Shown here: positions 26,700-35,546 of the stretch, piece by piece
Numbering within the stretch: position 1 is the stretch's first letter
Layout of the letters: each line of letters opens with the position of its first letter
Source of the DNA: Nostoc sp. ATCC 43529
GTDB lineage: Bacteria; Cyanobacteriota; Cyanobacteriia; Cyanobacteriales; Nostocaceae
Direction of reading: 5' to 3'
Length of the DNA stretch: 64,000 bases
Assembly (NCBI GenBank): GCA_003326205.1
Contig: LWTK01000031.1
Coordinates: 62,001-126,000, forward strand
The notes under the pieces: generated by a model
Seen by the model: only the letters and a program-made list of their open reading frames with translations
Database searches by the model: none
What the model was told of the DNA's origin: nothing
Program-made: the position numbers and the translations under genes

Positions 26700-28508
26700 G
26701 TGGGTAAGGTTGCCCGCGCCGTAACTGGCAGGAAAATTTTGCTTTTAGAAGGACGTTATCGTTTAATTAAACGAATTGGTAAAGGGGGATTCAGTAAAAC
26801 CTTCCTAGCTGTAGATGAAGGTCAATTTCCTCCAAATCCTTGCGTGATTCAAGAATTATCGGCAGAGTGCGAAACATCTAAAAATTTTGAGCAAAAGGCG
26901 CAGCAGCTAGAGGAATTAGGAAAGCATCCTCAGATTCCGGCTTTATTGAATTATTTTCAGCAAGAACAGCACTTTTATTTAGTACAGGAGTTTATTGCGG
27001 GTAGAAATTTAGCTCAGGTGGTTGAAGAGGAAGGAGCTTTTAATGAAACTCAGATTTGGCAAATTTTAGAGGATTTGTTACCAGTTTTGCAGTTTATTAG
27101 CGATCGCCACATCATCCACCGCGATATTAAACCCGAAAATATCATCTGTAGAACCCCCTGTGACTCCAAAGGTGAACCAAATCTAGTCATAGTTGATTTT
27201 AGCGCTGCCAAAATTGTCACAGAAATTGATTACCTAACAGCCCAAAATAATATCGGTAGTCCAGAATATGCTGCACCAGAGCAAACGGCAGGCAAAGCTG
27301 TTTTTGCTAGCGACCTTTATAGTCTGGGTGTCACTTGCATTTATCTACTGACCCAAATTTCTCCCTTTGATTTATTTGATGTTGGGAATAATTGCTGGGT
27401 TTGGCGAGATTATCTGGCGACTAGAGGTGATATCTGGCAACAAGACACAAAACATTTCTGTTTGGCAAAAATCCTTGATAAATTACTACAAAATCTTGTT
27501 AATCAGCGGTTTCAATCGGCTGATGAAGTCATGCAAGCAATGGGTATCGAAGGTAAACCCCAACTTTTGAAATTACCAAATCCTCTGTGGCACTGCTCAT
27601 CTACTTTGATTGAAAATTCTACTGTATTAAGTAGTGTGAATAGTCTGACATTCTGCCCTGAAGGTAAAATTTTAGCCAGTACTTCTGATGATAAAAACAT
27701 CAAATTGTGGAATTTAAATACTAAAAAAGTTGTAGCTATGTTATCGGGGCATTCACAAGCAGTAAAATCAATTGCTTTTAGTCCAGACGGCAAAATTTTG
27801 GCAAGTGCTAGCGACGATAAAACTATCAAATTGTGGGATATCAACACATTAAAAGAAATCACTACTCTATTGGGACACTCCCACGCTGTAAAATCAGTTG
27901 CTTTTAGTCCAGACGGCCAGATTCTTGCTAGTGGTAGCTGGGATAAAACAGTCAAACTGTGGAATGTAAATACTGGGGCTGAAATTTGTACCTTAACTGG
28001 ACATCAATTACAGGTAAATTCGGTGGCCTTTAGTCCCCAAGGACAAATTATAGCCAGCGCGAGTTATGACAGAACAATTCGCTTGTGGCAGATAAGTTCC
28101 CCAAAAGAATTTAAAAACTGCCCATGCTATACCTTATTAGGTATCCTTTCGGGTCATGCATGGGCAGTTTTGACAGTCGCTTTTAGTCCCGACGGAAAGA
28201 TTCTAGCGACGGGTAGCGATGATAAAACTATTAAATTGTGGGAAGTAAACACTGGTCAGCTAATTACTACACTTTCAGGCCATTCCTGGTCTGTAATAGG
28301 TGTAGCTTTCACTGCCGATGCGAAAACCCTGATTAGCGCAAGTTGGGACAAGACAGTTAAACTCTGGAGAGTGAGTACAGTCCAAGAGATTGTGACTCTT
28401 TCAGGTCATACAGACTCAGTATCTGCCATTGCTGTGAACCAAGTTACACAACTGGTTGCAAGTGGCAGCAAGGACAAGACTATTAAACTCTGGCAGCTTG
28501 TAGAATAG
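26700..28508 (+). CDS. WD40-repeat serine/threonine kinase-like protein, likely pseudokinase
   Basis: 602 residues. Residues 15-285 have a Hanks-type kinase fold: glycine loop GKGGFSKTF, HRDIKPEN (140-147), SPEYAAPEQ (187-195) and SDLYSLGVTCIYLLT. The ATP-anchoring Lys is replaced by Gln51 (CVIQEL where relatives have CVIK/CVVK) and DFG reads DFS (166-168), so catalysis is doubtful. Residues 300-602 form seven WD40 blades (SVAFSPDGQILASGSWDKTVKLWNV). It probably acts as a regulated scaffold. The start is GTG 26700; a TTG at codon 14 preceded by AGGA is an alternative. Confidence 0.9.
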   Translation: MGKVARAVTGRKILLLEGRYRLIKRIGKGGFSKTFLAVDEGQFPPNPCVIQELSAECETSKNFEQKAQQLEELGKHPQIPALLNYFQQEQHFYLVQEFIAGRNLAQVVEEEGAFNETQIWQILEDLLPVLQFISDRHIIHRDIKPENIICRTPCDSKGEPNLVIVDFSAAKIVTEIDYLTAQNNIGSPEYAAPEQTAGKAVFASDLYSLGVTCIYLLTQISPFDLFDVGNNCWVWRDYLATRGDIWQQDTKHFCLAKILDKLLQNLVNQRFQSADEVMQAMGIEGKPQLLKLPNPLWHCSSTLIENSTVLSSVNSLTFCPEGKILASTSDDKNIKLWNLNTKKVVAMLSGHSQAVKSIAFSPDGKILASASDDKTIKLWDINTLKEITTLLGHSHAVKSVAFSPDGQILASGSWDKTVKLWNVNTGAEICTLTGHQLQVNSVAFSPQGQIIASASYDRTIRLWQISSPKEFKNCPCYTLLGILSGHAWAVLTVAFSPDGKILATGSDDKTIKLWEVNTGQLITTLSGHSWSVIGVAFTADAKTLISASWDKTVKLWRVSTVQEIVTLSGHTDSVSAIAVNQVTQLVASGSKDKTIKLWQLVE

Positions 28509-28530
28509 CACGAGAGTTGATTTTGGAATA

Positions 28531-28830
28531 TCAAGCGCTACCTGTGAAGGCAACTTCCGGAAATTTCAACTGAGCTTCTGCCATTGGGCGGTTTCTGCCC
28601 TCTTCTTGCCAGTAGTTAATCACTTCAGTTGCTTTGTTAAGCAACTCGACGCGATCGAGGTCACTAATCCAGTGTTTGGATTCGAGTTCCTTCTTTAACT
28701 CTTCCCAGGCATCATTTCTCGGCCAGAAAAAGTACTTGGTCAAAGGACTTGTGCCTTTGCCGACAACTTGATCGACTGCTAGAGCGACGTTTTCGTCTAA
28801 CCACAGAATTTTCAAAATAAACTTGGTCAA
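28531..28830 (-). CDS. ycf65: 30S ribosomal protein PSRP-3 (Ycf65)
   Basis: 99 residues, the expected size. The family core is clear: [57 protein letters not shown] and [14 protein letters not shown]-3 is a cyanobacterial/plastid-specific component of the small ribosomal subunit. The start codon is TTG (28828-28830) with a strong GGAGG 5-10 nt upstream; no ATG is available in frame. The gene is convergent with the kinase gene. Confidence 0.93.
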   Translation of the reverse strand: MTKFILKILWLDENVALAVDQVVGKGTSPLTKYFFWPRNDAWEELKKELESKHWISDLDRVELLNKATEVINYWQEEGRNRPMAEAQLKFPEVAFTGSA

Positions 28831-29060
28831 TCACACCTCCGGGAATTTCCGGCCATTACTTAACTAGGATAGCGATCGCTTATTTTAACGCAATACCCTA
28901 TCAATGACCAAATACGTGGGGCATAGGACAAACAGGGTATTAATTATTCACTAAAGAATAATCAGTAATGATAGTATTAGTGTTGCATTTTGAGCATAAT
29001 GCTTCTATTGCGATTGTTATAGATAATTCTCACTTCTGCACTCGAAGCCTAGAAAGATTT

Positions 29061-29187
29061 AGGACTTACGCAACTGGCACACTGCGATCGCCAGTCAATA
29101 GTACATAAGTATTTGTCCAGATATTGCTATGTCTTCTGTGTACTTTTTGGGCTGCTCGGTATTACTTGTGCGAGTTGCTTAAGTCCT
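29061..29187 (+). mobile_element. 127-bp mini-element of the AGGACTTACGCAA family
   Basis: Ends AGGACTTACGCAACT (29061-29075) and AGTTGCTTAAGTCCT (29173-29187) are inverted with 14 of 15 matches. The interior is non-coding. It lies immediately upstream of the methyltransferase gene. Relatives are at 30951-31242 and 47702-47881. Confidence 0.7.
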
Positions 29188-29252
29188 GAAATGAGGACAA
29201 GTTACTTTTTTAGTTGTTAGTCATTCAAAAAAAGGAGAAAAGAATCAACGAA

Positions 29253-29963
29253 ATGAGCAGCTATACTCCTATGTCTCACTACTACGATACGATAATGACA
29301 TCAGGTTATTATAACTATGAAGTTATTGCAAAAAGTATTTTAAACTATACGTCCGCAGGCAAGATTCTTGAAATAGGATGTGGGACAGGATTAATTATAG
29401 AAAAATTGGCAAACATGCAAGTGTTTGACACAATTTGTGGAGTTGATTTAACTGAAGAAATGTTAACAATTGCTCAAAAGCGTTTACATTTATTTCCTAA
29501 TGTCAAATTATCATTACAAAATATTATTGATTTATCTTTAGCAGAAGAATACGATCTTGCTTTTTCCTATGGCGGGGTTTGGTATTTTGTGATCGATGGC
29601 GATGCCGAACCTTTTTTAGTGAGTCACTTAGTCAATGATGTTGACAACCACCAAGGATTTGCCCGGTTAACAAAGCATCTTCGTCCTCAAGGTAAATTGT
29701 TATTGGGTATCCAAGGGCCACATTTTGATTACGATAAAGTTTTGAGCAATGGGATGGTATATTCGCAGAAAATATCACCTTGTCAAGGAGGCTTTATTAA
29801 AGATTATTACCTTTTGAATGGCAGTGAAATTATTATGCAGCAAACACTTCATTATTCTACTTATTATTTTGGTGAAGTTCAAAAATTATTAGAAACTTAT
29901 GGTTTTAAATACAAACCAGTAGAAACTAAAAACAAGCTGTTTTTGGAGTTTGAGAAGTTATGA
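29253..29963 (+). CDS. Class I SAM-dependent methyltransferase
   Basis: 236 residues. Motif I is ILEIGCGTGLIIEKLA, motif II acidic GVDLTEEML, then YDLAFSYGGVWYF in the motif IV position, and RLTKHLRPQGKLLLGIQGP. This is a Rossmann-type methyltransferase of the Methyltransf_11/25 group, probably acting on a small molecule. The substrate is not deducible. I start at ATG 29253 (MSSYTPMSHYYDTIM); a TTG at 29214 extends the frame but has no ribosome site, whereas AAAGGAGA lies upstream of the ATG. It overlaps the next gene by 4 nt (ATGA), so the two are coupled. Confidence 0.88.
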   Translation: MSSYTPMSHYYDTIMTSGYYNYEVIAKSILNYTSAGKILEIGCGTGLIIEKLANMQVFDTICGVDLTEEMLTIAQKRLHLFPNVKLSLQNIIDLSLAEEYDLAFSYGGVWYFVIDGDAEPFLVSHLVNDVDNHQGFARLTKHLRPQGKLLLGIQGPHFDYDKVLSNGMVYSQKISPCQGGFIKDYYLLNGSEIIMQQTLHYSTYYFGEVQKLLETYGFKYKPVETKNKLFLEFEKL

Positions 29964-30850
29964 ATATCGGTTTTATTGGCACAGGCTCAATGGGTAATCC
30001 AATTGCTTTTAATTTATTGCGGGCTGGACATAATTTATTTGTTTATGACATTAGACCACAAGCTTACGAAAATCTTGTGGCCTCAGGTGCTCAAGCTTGT
30101 GCAACCCTTACCGAAGTTACCCAACAAGTAGAAACTATATTTCTCTCATTACCCAGTCATGTTGAAGTCGCAGCAGTTTGTCTGTCTGAAAATGGTTTGT
30201 TTAGCACAATAAAAAAAGGGACTTTTTTAATTGATTTAACTACTATATCTATTCAATTAATCCCTCAAATAGAAGCAGCAGAAAGTGAGTATGGTTTTCA
30301 TTATTTAGCTTCTCCTGTTTCTGAAGGTGTAGATAATGCTAAGATAGGAAAGATTTCTATCTTTGTAGGGGGAAAAAAGGAAGACTATGAGCAATGCTTA
30401 CCTTTGTACTTTACTATTGGTAAAGAAATTATATATACTGGCGATCGTCTATCAGCAATTGCAGCCAAATTATTAACTAATCTCTTATGGTTTATCAATG
30501 CAGCAGCAATTGGTGAAGCCTTAATATTAGGTGCGAAATCTGGAATCGATCTGCTGACCTTACAGAAGGTTATTTTAAATAGTTGTGGAAGTAGTTGGGT
30601 TGCTTCTCATGATATACCCTCTATTTATAATGGCAGCTACGATCCCAGCTTTACAACTAAGTTATGTTGTAAAGACCTACACTTAATCTATGAGCTAGCA
30701 AAACATTTGAATGTGCCAATTGAAATGGGGGCATTAGTAGAGCAAATTTTCAGGCGTTCCAGCAACATATACGGCGATGATTCACCTGAATTATCAGTGG
30801 TAAAATACCTCGAAGATATAACTAAAACTAGCTTAAGACTTTCAAATTAA
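29960..30850 (+). CDS. NAD(P)-dependent beta-hydroxyacid dehydrogenase / imine-reductase-like protein
   Basis: 296 residues. The N-terminal Rossmann domain begins MNIGFIGTGSMGNPIAFNLL, followed by FLSLPSHVEVAAVC, then LIDLTTISIQLIPQI (substrate loop) and FHYLASPVSEGVDNAKIGKI (G-x-x-x-A segment). The catalytic-Lys region AAKLLTNLLWFINAAAIGEAL has Lys in the family position (GAKLLTN type). This is the 6-phosphogluconate/3-hydroxyisobutyrate dehydrogenase superfamily. Coupling to a methyltransferase suggests a small specialised-metabolite step, which is inference. Confidence 0.88.
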   Translation: MNIGFIGTGSMGNPIAFNLLRAGHNLFVYDIRPQAYENLVASGAQACATLTEVTQQVETIFLSLPSHVEVAAVCLSENGLFSTIKKGTFLIDLTTISIQLIPQIEAAESEYGFHYLASPVSEGVDNAKIGKISIFVGGKKEDYEQCLPLYFTIGKEIIYTGDRLSAIAAKLLTNLLWFINAAAIGEALILGAKSGIDLLTLQKVILNSCGSSWVASHDIPSIYNGSYDPSFTTKLCCKDLHLIYELAKHLNVPIEMGALVEQIFRRSSNIYGDDSPELSVVKYLEDITKTSLRLSN

Positions 30851-30950
30851 CCCAGAGGAATTATTTCACTCTACTAGCGTGACACAGCTAAATTGTTGCA
30901 AAAAATTTGTAGGTTGGGTTGAAGAACTAAACCCAACACTCCAATTGATT

Positions 30951-31242
30951 AGGACTTACGCAAGTGTCACAAAAAATTAAGATATTTAGGGGAGCATCCC
31001 AATTTTGTCAAAAGGTACAGGACTGACACAAAAATCCTGTACAAACCTCTTTCCTTGGCGCTCTTGGCGTCCTTGGCGGTTCGTTATTTCATTATTGTTT
31101 GAAGCCAAAATACCGTATAAAAATAAATTTGCACATTTGGGATGCTCCCGATATTTAGTTTGTAGTGAGGGCTGAAGCCCTCATTTTGAGGACTAAAGTC
31201 CTCACTACGAACTAAAAATAATATGCCACTTGCGTAAGTCCT
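30951..31242. mobile_element. Middle member of the nested set: AGGACTTACGCAAGTG-ended element
   Basis: Perfect 16-bp inverted ends AGGACTTACGCAAGTG (30951-30966) and CACTTGCGTAAGTCCT (31227-31242). The flanks ATTGATT / ATTGATA look like a target duplication within the outer element. It is itself interrupted by the element at 30990-31149. Confidence 0.75.
30990..31149. mobile_element. Inner member of the nested set, 160 bp with 9-bp target duplication
   Basis: Inverted ends GGGAGCATCCC (30990-31000) and GGGATGCTCCC (31139-31149), exactly flanked by the direct repeat GATATTTAG (30981-30989 and 31150-31158). Next to it, 31156-31213 is a further palindrome (GTAGTGAGG...CCTCACTAC). Confidence 0.78.
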
Positions 31243-31461
31243 ATTGATATTGGGTTTCCAACCTACATATAATGCACTATTTTAGTTGTGTCACGCCACT
31301 ATTTGTGATAATGCTATACATAGGGTAAACTATGCTTTTAGTAATATCAATGAAAAAATATAAGCTACTTAATATTTAAGTAGAATCAGATAACAGAAAT
31401 TTATACAACCGTAAGTGACCTCTAAAAACCGAATTCAAAAGTTATTTAGTAATTCAGTACA

Positions 31462-31980
31462 ATGAACAATTGGATTTTTCTATTGTTGGCTATATTTCTG
31501 GAAATATTAGCTACAAGCTGCATGAAATTATCAGAAGGATTTTCTAAAGTTTTGCCTTCAATTTTGATGTTTGTCTTATATGGCATTTGTTTTACAATAA
31601 TGACATTTGTCCTGAAAAAAATCGAGTTGGGTGTTGTTTACGCAATTTGGTCTGGTTTGGGAACAGCCGCAATCTCAGCCATAGGGATTTTTTGGCTAAA
31701 TGAGTCTGCAAGTATAGTAAAAATAGGTGCAATCTTACTGATAATAATTGGAGTAGTTATCCTGAAATTGAATCCTGAGTCGTCTATTCTAGATGAGAAA
31801 AAAGTTTTTCAGGGTCAGGTAACTGGGATGAGTAGCCCTGAAACTACACAACCTGTGAAGATAGAGGAAGTTCCTTCTCTGGCTGAAAACACTGTCTTAT
31901 TAATGCCACAAATACTGACAAAATATCCAAAACTAGAGCAGCCTTCAAAAAGCATATCGGAACAATTAGATCTTAATTAG
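31462..31980 (+). CDS. Small multidrug resistance (SMR/EmrE-like) transporter with C-terminal extension
   Basis: 172 residues. Residues 1-108 have the four-helix SMR layout: WIFLLLAIFLEILATSCMKLS with the essential Glu14, YGICFTIMTFVLKKIELGVVYAIWSGLGTA, and FWLNESASIVKIGAILLIIIGVVILKL. SMR proteins are dimeric proton-coupled exporters of lipophilic cations. The last 62 residues (SSILDEKKVFQGQ...) form a hydrophilic, presumably cytosolic tail that ordinary SMR proteins (about 110 residues) lack. The gene stands alone downstream of the nested elements. Confidence 0.9.
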   Translation: MNNWIFLLLAIFLEILATSCMKLSEGFSKVLPSILMFVLYGICFTIMTFVLKKIELGVVYAIWSGLGTAAISAIGIFWLNESASIVKIGAILLIIIGVVILKLNPESSILDEKKVFQGQVTGMSSPETTQPVKIEEVPSLAENTVLLMPQILTKYPKLEQPSKSISEQLDLN

Positions 31981-32035
31981 CACAAATAAGGATTGAGAGT
32001 GGGCTAGCATAAGGTTTAGTCGGCGCTAACTAGAG

Positions 32036-32512
32036 ATGTTTATGACTGCCCAACTGCCCCAATCTTCCATGACATCTTGTTCAGATTTGTATGAGCAAGA
32101 CTTTTACTTGTGGATTCAAACCACAGCAGAACTACTCAAGCAAAAGAATTTCACACAACTGGACTTAGAGAATTTAATTGAAGAAATTGAAACAATGGGT
32201 AGGAGTGAAAAAAAAGCACTCAGAAGCAATTTGGAAGTGGTGCTAATGCATCTATTAAAGTATAAGTATCAGCCCGAAAAGCGCTCTGGGAGTTGGCAAG
32301 CAACGATTCGAGAGCATCGCAAACGCCTCAGAGAAGCTCTAGAAGAAAGTCCTAGCCTGAAACCATATTTTGATGAGGTTTTTGGAGAGTGTTATGGCCA
32401 CGCTAGACTATTGGCTGCTGATGAAACTGAATTAGCTGTGGTTACGTTCCCTCAACAATCTCCTTTCACACCAGAGCAAATCCTCAACGCTGATTTTTTA
32501 CCTGAGTCGTAA
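32036..32512 (+). CDS. DUF29-family protein
   Basis: 158 residues. The family signature is plain: DLYEQDFYLWIQTTAELLKQ, LDLENLIEEIETMGRSEKKA, LEVVLMHLLKYKYQPE and SWQATIREHRKRLREALEESPSL. DUF29 proteins are common in cyanobacteria, all-helical and of unknown function. A second in-frame ATG two codons downstream (MTAQLPQ) may be the true start. The HAD gene follows after 44 nt. Confidence 0.92.
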   Translation: MFMTAQLPQSSMTSCSDLYEQDFYLWIQTTAELLKQKNFTQLDLENLIEEIETMGRSEKKALRSNLEVVLMHLLKYKYQPEKRSGSWQATIREHRKRLREALEESPSLKPYFDEVFGECYGHARLLAADETELAVVTFPQQSPFTPEQILNADFLPES

Positions 32513-32556
32513 TCGGAAGTTCTATGATGATGTAAAACTGTTTTCCTTCCTACCCC

Positions 32557-33363
32557 ATGACTCAAGAAACTTCCACAAAAGCGGCGGTGGTTTTCGATAT
32601 TGATGGTGTTGTGCGTGATGTGAGTGGTTCCTATCGCCGAGCGATCGCAGATACCGTAGAATACTTTACAAACGCTGCATATCGTCCAACACCCTCAGAT
32701 ATTGACCAACTAAAATCAGAAGGCGTGTGGAATAACGACTGGGAAGCATCCCAAGAATTAATTTACCGCTACTTTACGGCTGGTGGACAGAGCCGCGAAC
32801 AATTGCAACTAGATTACAATGCGATCGTTGCTTTTTTCCAATCGCGTTATCGAGGCCCAGACCCCAACAATTTGACGGGGTATATCTGTGATGAACCGTT
32901 ATTATTAGAATCTAGCTACTTAGACCAACTTACCCAAGCCGGGATTGCTTGGGGATTTTTCAGTGGTGCTACTCGTGTTTCGGCTAACTTTGTCTTAGAA
33001 AAACGCCTCGGTTTGCAATCTCCAGTGTTGATTGCGATGGAGGATGCGCCAGGTAAACCTGACCCCACTGGACTTTTTGCTACAGTTCGTCAACTAGAAA
33101 ATGGAATTGAGCAAAACTCAGCGATCGTGTATGTTGGGGATACGGTAGCAGACATGTATACTGTGGAGAAAGCACGGAGTTTAGATTCTGCTCGCACTTG
33201 GATTGGTGTAGGAGTTCTACCGCCTCATGTGCAAGAAACACCGACGCAAAGTGAGGCATATACTGAAACACTGCTAAGAGCTGGAGCTGCGATGGTTTTG
33301 GCTAATGTGCAACAATTAACCCCAATCCAGATTCACAAATTAATTAGCAGAGTGTGTGCTTAA
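32557..33363 (+). CDS. HAD-superfamily subfamily IA hydrolase
   Basis: 268 residues. HAD motif I is VVFDIDGVVRDVSGSYRRAI (nucleophile Asp in DIDGV), motif II SGATR, motif III Lys in EDAPGKPDPTGLF and motif IV IVYVGDTVADMYTV. A cap domain lies between motifs I and II (PTPSDIDQLKSEGVWNNDW). The sequence looks like the cyanobacterial/plastid IA group known as TIGR01548, whose substrate is unassigned. It is a Mg2+-dependent phosphatase-type enzyme, cytosolic. Confidence 0.92.
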   Translation: MTQETSTKAAVVFDIDGVVRDVSGSYRRAIADTVEYFTNAAYRPTPSDIDQLKSEGVWNNDWEASQELIYRYFTAGGQSREQLQLDYNAIVAFFQSRYRGPDPNNLTGYICDEPLLLESSYLDQLTQAGIAWGFFSGATRVSANFVLEKRLGLQSPVLIAMEDAPGKPDPTGLFATVRQLENGIEQNSAIVYVGDTVADMYTVEKARSLDSARTWIGVGVLPPHVQETPTQSEAYTETLLRAGAAMVLANVQQLTPIQIHKLISRVCA

Positions 33364-33457
33364 AAATAAGCTAATTTAGATATAGATATTATTTCTCAAT
33401 TAACCTAGAAAGGCATTGACACCTAAGCTGTAAAGCGCCAGTAATTATTAATTTCCC

Positions 33458-34285
33458 ATGAACATTTTCAGTAACTTACTTTCTCAACCAACTCAGCCTG
33501 CACCTGCAAAAAAACAACGTCGAGGAATTGAAATTAAATCCCCGCGTGAAATTGAAATCATGCGGCAATCAGCGGCAATTGTAGCAACTGTACTAAAAGA
33601 AATTTCTGAGTTAGTAAAGCCAGGAATGACCACGGCTGACTTGGATGCTTATGCGGAAAAACGCATCCGCGAAATGGGTGCAACACCGAGTTTTAAAGGA
33701 TATCATGGGTTTCCAGGTTCTATTTGCTCTAGCATTAATAATGAAGTAGTACATGGTATTCCTAGTCCCAAGAAAGTAATTCGTTCTGGGGATGTCTTAA
33801 AAGTAGATACAGGCGCTTATTACCAAGGCTTTCATGGTGATTCTTGCATTACGATCGCTGTTGGAGAGGTGACCCCACTAGCCGCTAAGCTAATTCGTGT
33901 TGCAGAAGAAGCTTTATATAAAGGCATTGAACAAGTTAAAGCCGGCGTCTACTTGCTTGACCTGGCTGGGCCGATTGAAGACCATGTGAAAGCTAACGGC
34001 TTTAGTATCGTTGAAGAGTTTACAGGACATGGTGTTGGCCGCAACTTGCATGAAGAACCTTCAGTATTTAACTTCCGTACCCGTGAATTGCCAAATGTTA
34101 AACTTCGTGCGGGAATGACGCTGGCAATCGAGCCAATTGTAAATGCAGGTTCCAGACATACGCGGACATTATCTGACCGTTGGACAGCTGTGACTGTGGA
34201 TAATGCTTTGTCGGCTCAGTTTGAGCATACAGTTTTGGTGACGGAAACTGGTTATGAGATTTTAACTGACCGTTCTAAAGTTTAA
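33458..34285 (+). CDS. map: Type I methionine aminopeptidase
   Basis: 275 residues. Metal ligands are present in order: Asp in [11 protein letters not shown], Asp in [11 protein letters not shown], His in [13 protein letters not shown], Glu in [10 protein letters not shown] and Glu in [14 protein letters not shown]. The substrate-binding region reads [19 protein letters not shown]. It removes the initiator Met from nascent proteins. The N-terminal extension of about 25 residues ([15 protein letters not shown]) before [14 protein letters not shown] is basic and Pro/Gln-rich, longer than in E. coli MAP. A terminator follows. Confidence 0.96.
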   Translation: MNIFSNLLSQPTQPAPAKKQRRGIEIKSPREIEIMRQSAAIVATVLKEISELVKPGMTTADLDAYAEKRIREMGATPSFKGYHGFPGSICSSINNEVVHGIPSPKKVIRSGDVLKVDTGAYYQGFHGDSCITIAVGEVTPLAAKLIRVAEEALYKGIEQVKAGVYLLDLAGPIEDHVKANGFSIVEEFTGHGVGRNLHEEPSVFNFRTRELPNVKLRAGMTLAIEPIVNAGSRHTRTLSDRWTAVTVDNALSAQFEHTVLVTETGYEILTDRSKV

Positions 34286-34310
34286 TTGCTAGTTCAACTT
34301 AAATGTTAGG

Positions 34311-34355
34311 AGAGGTGAAGCGTTAAAAGAAGCCGATTTGCCTCTTTATTTTTTT
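34311..34355 (+). terminator. Intrinsic terminator of map
   Basis: AGAGGTGAA (34311-34319) pairs with TTTGCCTCT (34337-34345), including two G-U pairs, followed directly by TTTATTTTTTT. Confidence 0.75.
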
Positions 34356-34487
34356 ATGCAAAGCTTTGTGGAGATTTTATAGCAGGCAAAAGGCAACAGC
34401 CAACAGGAAAGAAAGTCTCTTGTTGTTGGGCTTTTACCATCAGTTTATATGCTAACCTAGCTGCAAAAAACTACGAGGCGATCGCCA

Positions 34488-34958
34488 CTACTGTCCCGAT
34501 CTCCAAGACTTGAGTTTGGTTAGTGTAGGTTTAGAAGGTGTGGACAAATTCAACCGATATTGGAATATTGGGACATAGGAACCATTACCCTCTCGGACTG
34601 TGACGAGAAAAGCTGTTTTATTACGTGGATCTTTGTCAATTCCATCGATGTAACCAGACTGTATTTTTTCTATTTCTAAAGGTTTTGCTTGTTTAAATCC
34701 TGGTTGTGAAATACAAATAATAGTGCTTCCATCTTGATATCTACCTGAGTAAAACCAATAAGTTTGTCCTTTGGTTTTAAATTCAGATTTATAAAAAATA
34801 GTAAACCTGTCAAATTCATTTAATTGCTGATTTTGTTTGCAGCGATCGTCAATGTATATTTCTTGAGCAGTAGTTGGAGTGTTAGAAGATAAACCCAATA
34901 TTAAACTAATCGCTAATCCTGTTTTCAGCGTTATCTGAGCAATGGGGTTATAAATCAT
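34488..34958 (-). CDS. Exported hypothetical protein
   Basis: 156 residues with a clear signal peptide: hydrophobic TGLAISLILGLSS and a probable cleavage after PTTAQ (residue ~32). The mature part has two Cys (DRCKQNQ, TIICISQPG) and strand-like segments (TYWFYSGRYQDGST, KTAFLVTVREG). This pattern resembles small periplasmic cyanobacterial proteins of unknown function. No named family is recognised and no operon partner is evident. Confidence 0.7.
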   Translation of the reverse strand: MIYNPIAQITLKTGLAISLILGLSSNTPTTAQEIYIDDRCKQNQQLNEFDRFTIFYKSEFKTKGQTYWFYSGRYQDGSTIICISQPGFKQAKPLEIEKIQSGYIDGIDKDPRNKTAFLVTVREGNGSYVPIFQYRLNLSTPSKPTLTKLKSWRSGQ

Positions 34959-35117
34959 ACGTTATCACTGTTTACTCGATTACTCGATGATAACGGAAAA
35001 ACAGTGTCTTCCTTTACTGTCCCTCTATCTGCGCTTTGATCTTTCGAGCTATCAATTTGAGAAAATTATTGTGTCCAAATTTACGCTACTAAAGCTTTAT
35101 CTCTCGCTCTGAATTAG

Positions 35118-35212
35118 TTTAATAATGTTTGGAACACTGATGATTTTGAACAATTTATTGACACCCAAGTGTCTGGTGCGGCAACAATTGAGCAATTAAC
35201 GCAAAAGTTATA
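35118..35212 (+). pseudogene. Short C-terminal coding remnant
   Basis: A 30-codon open stretch with natural protein composition (VWNTDDFEQFIDTQVSGAAT then IEQLTQKL and a stop) lacks any start and follows an in-frame stop. It looks like the tail of a lost gene; family unknown. Confidence 0.3.
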
Positions 35213-35225
35213 ATCTCAAAACTTC

Positions 35226-35483
35226 TTATGAGTGAACTTTCCCTTTAATAAAACGGTGAAGCAGGCGGCAAGGCCAGAAAAAAGCTCCACAAATACTTAC
35301 CAAGACAATGACAGCGACAACTCGCCAATTGAAATTAGGCGAATTGTCGGACTCCAAGGACTGAGTTTGTGTGCTTTTAACTAGTTCTGGCGCAGAATCA
35401 GAGAGCTGACTGGCTGTACTCACCCCTTCAATTGCCGCTCCAATTAGATAAGCTACTAGGGCAATTATTAGCCAGTGGTTCAT
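35226..35483 (-). CDS. Small two-span membrane protein
   Basis: 85 residues: membrane span 1 at about residues 3-20 (WLIIALVAYLIGAAIEG), a polar loop (STASQLSDSAPELVKSTQTQ) and span 2 at about 52-70 (VVAVIVLVSICGAFFWPC). The C-terminus is basic (RLLHRFIKGKVHS). No known family is recognised. It lies 63 nt downstream of the 79-residue gene on the same strand. Confidence 0.55.
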   Translation of the reverse strand: MNHWLIIALVAYLIGAAIEGVSTASQLSDSAPELVKSTQTQSLESDNSPNFNWRVVAVIVLVSICGAFFWPCRLLHRFIKGKVHS

Positions 35484-35546
35484 TCTGTTGCACTATTTGA
35501 ACTGTGAGCGTATTCTTGGCAGCGAACAATCATTTAGTTTCTCGTC

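Larger units (their letters stand above)
30877..31296. mobile_element. Outer member of a nested set: GCGTGACACA-ended element
   Basis: Ends GCGTGACACAGCTAAA (30877-30892) and TTTAGTTGTGTCACGC (31281-31296) are inverted with 15 of 16 matches. Sub-terminal GTAGGTTGGGTT and GGGTTTCCAACCTAC also pair. The element is interrupted by the one at 30951-31242. Confidence 0.65.
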
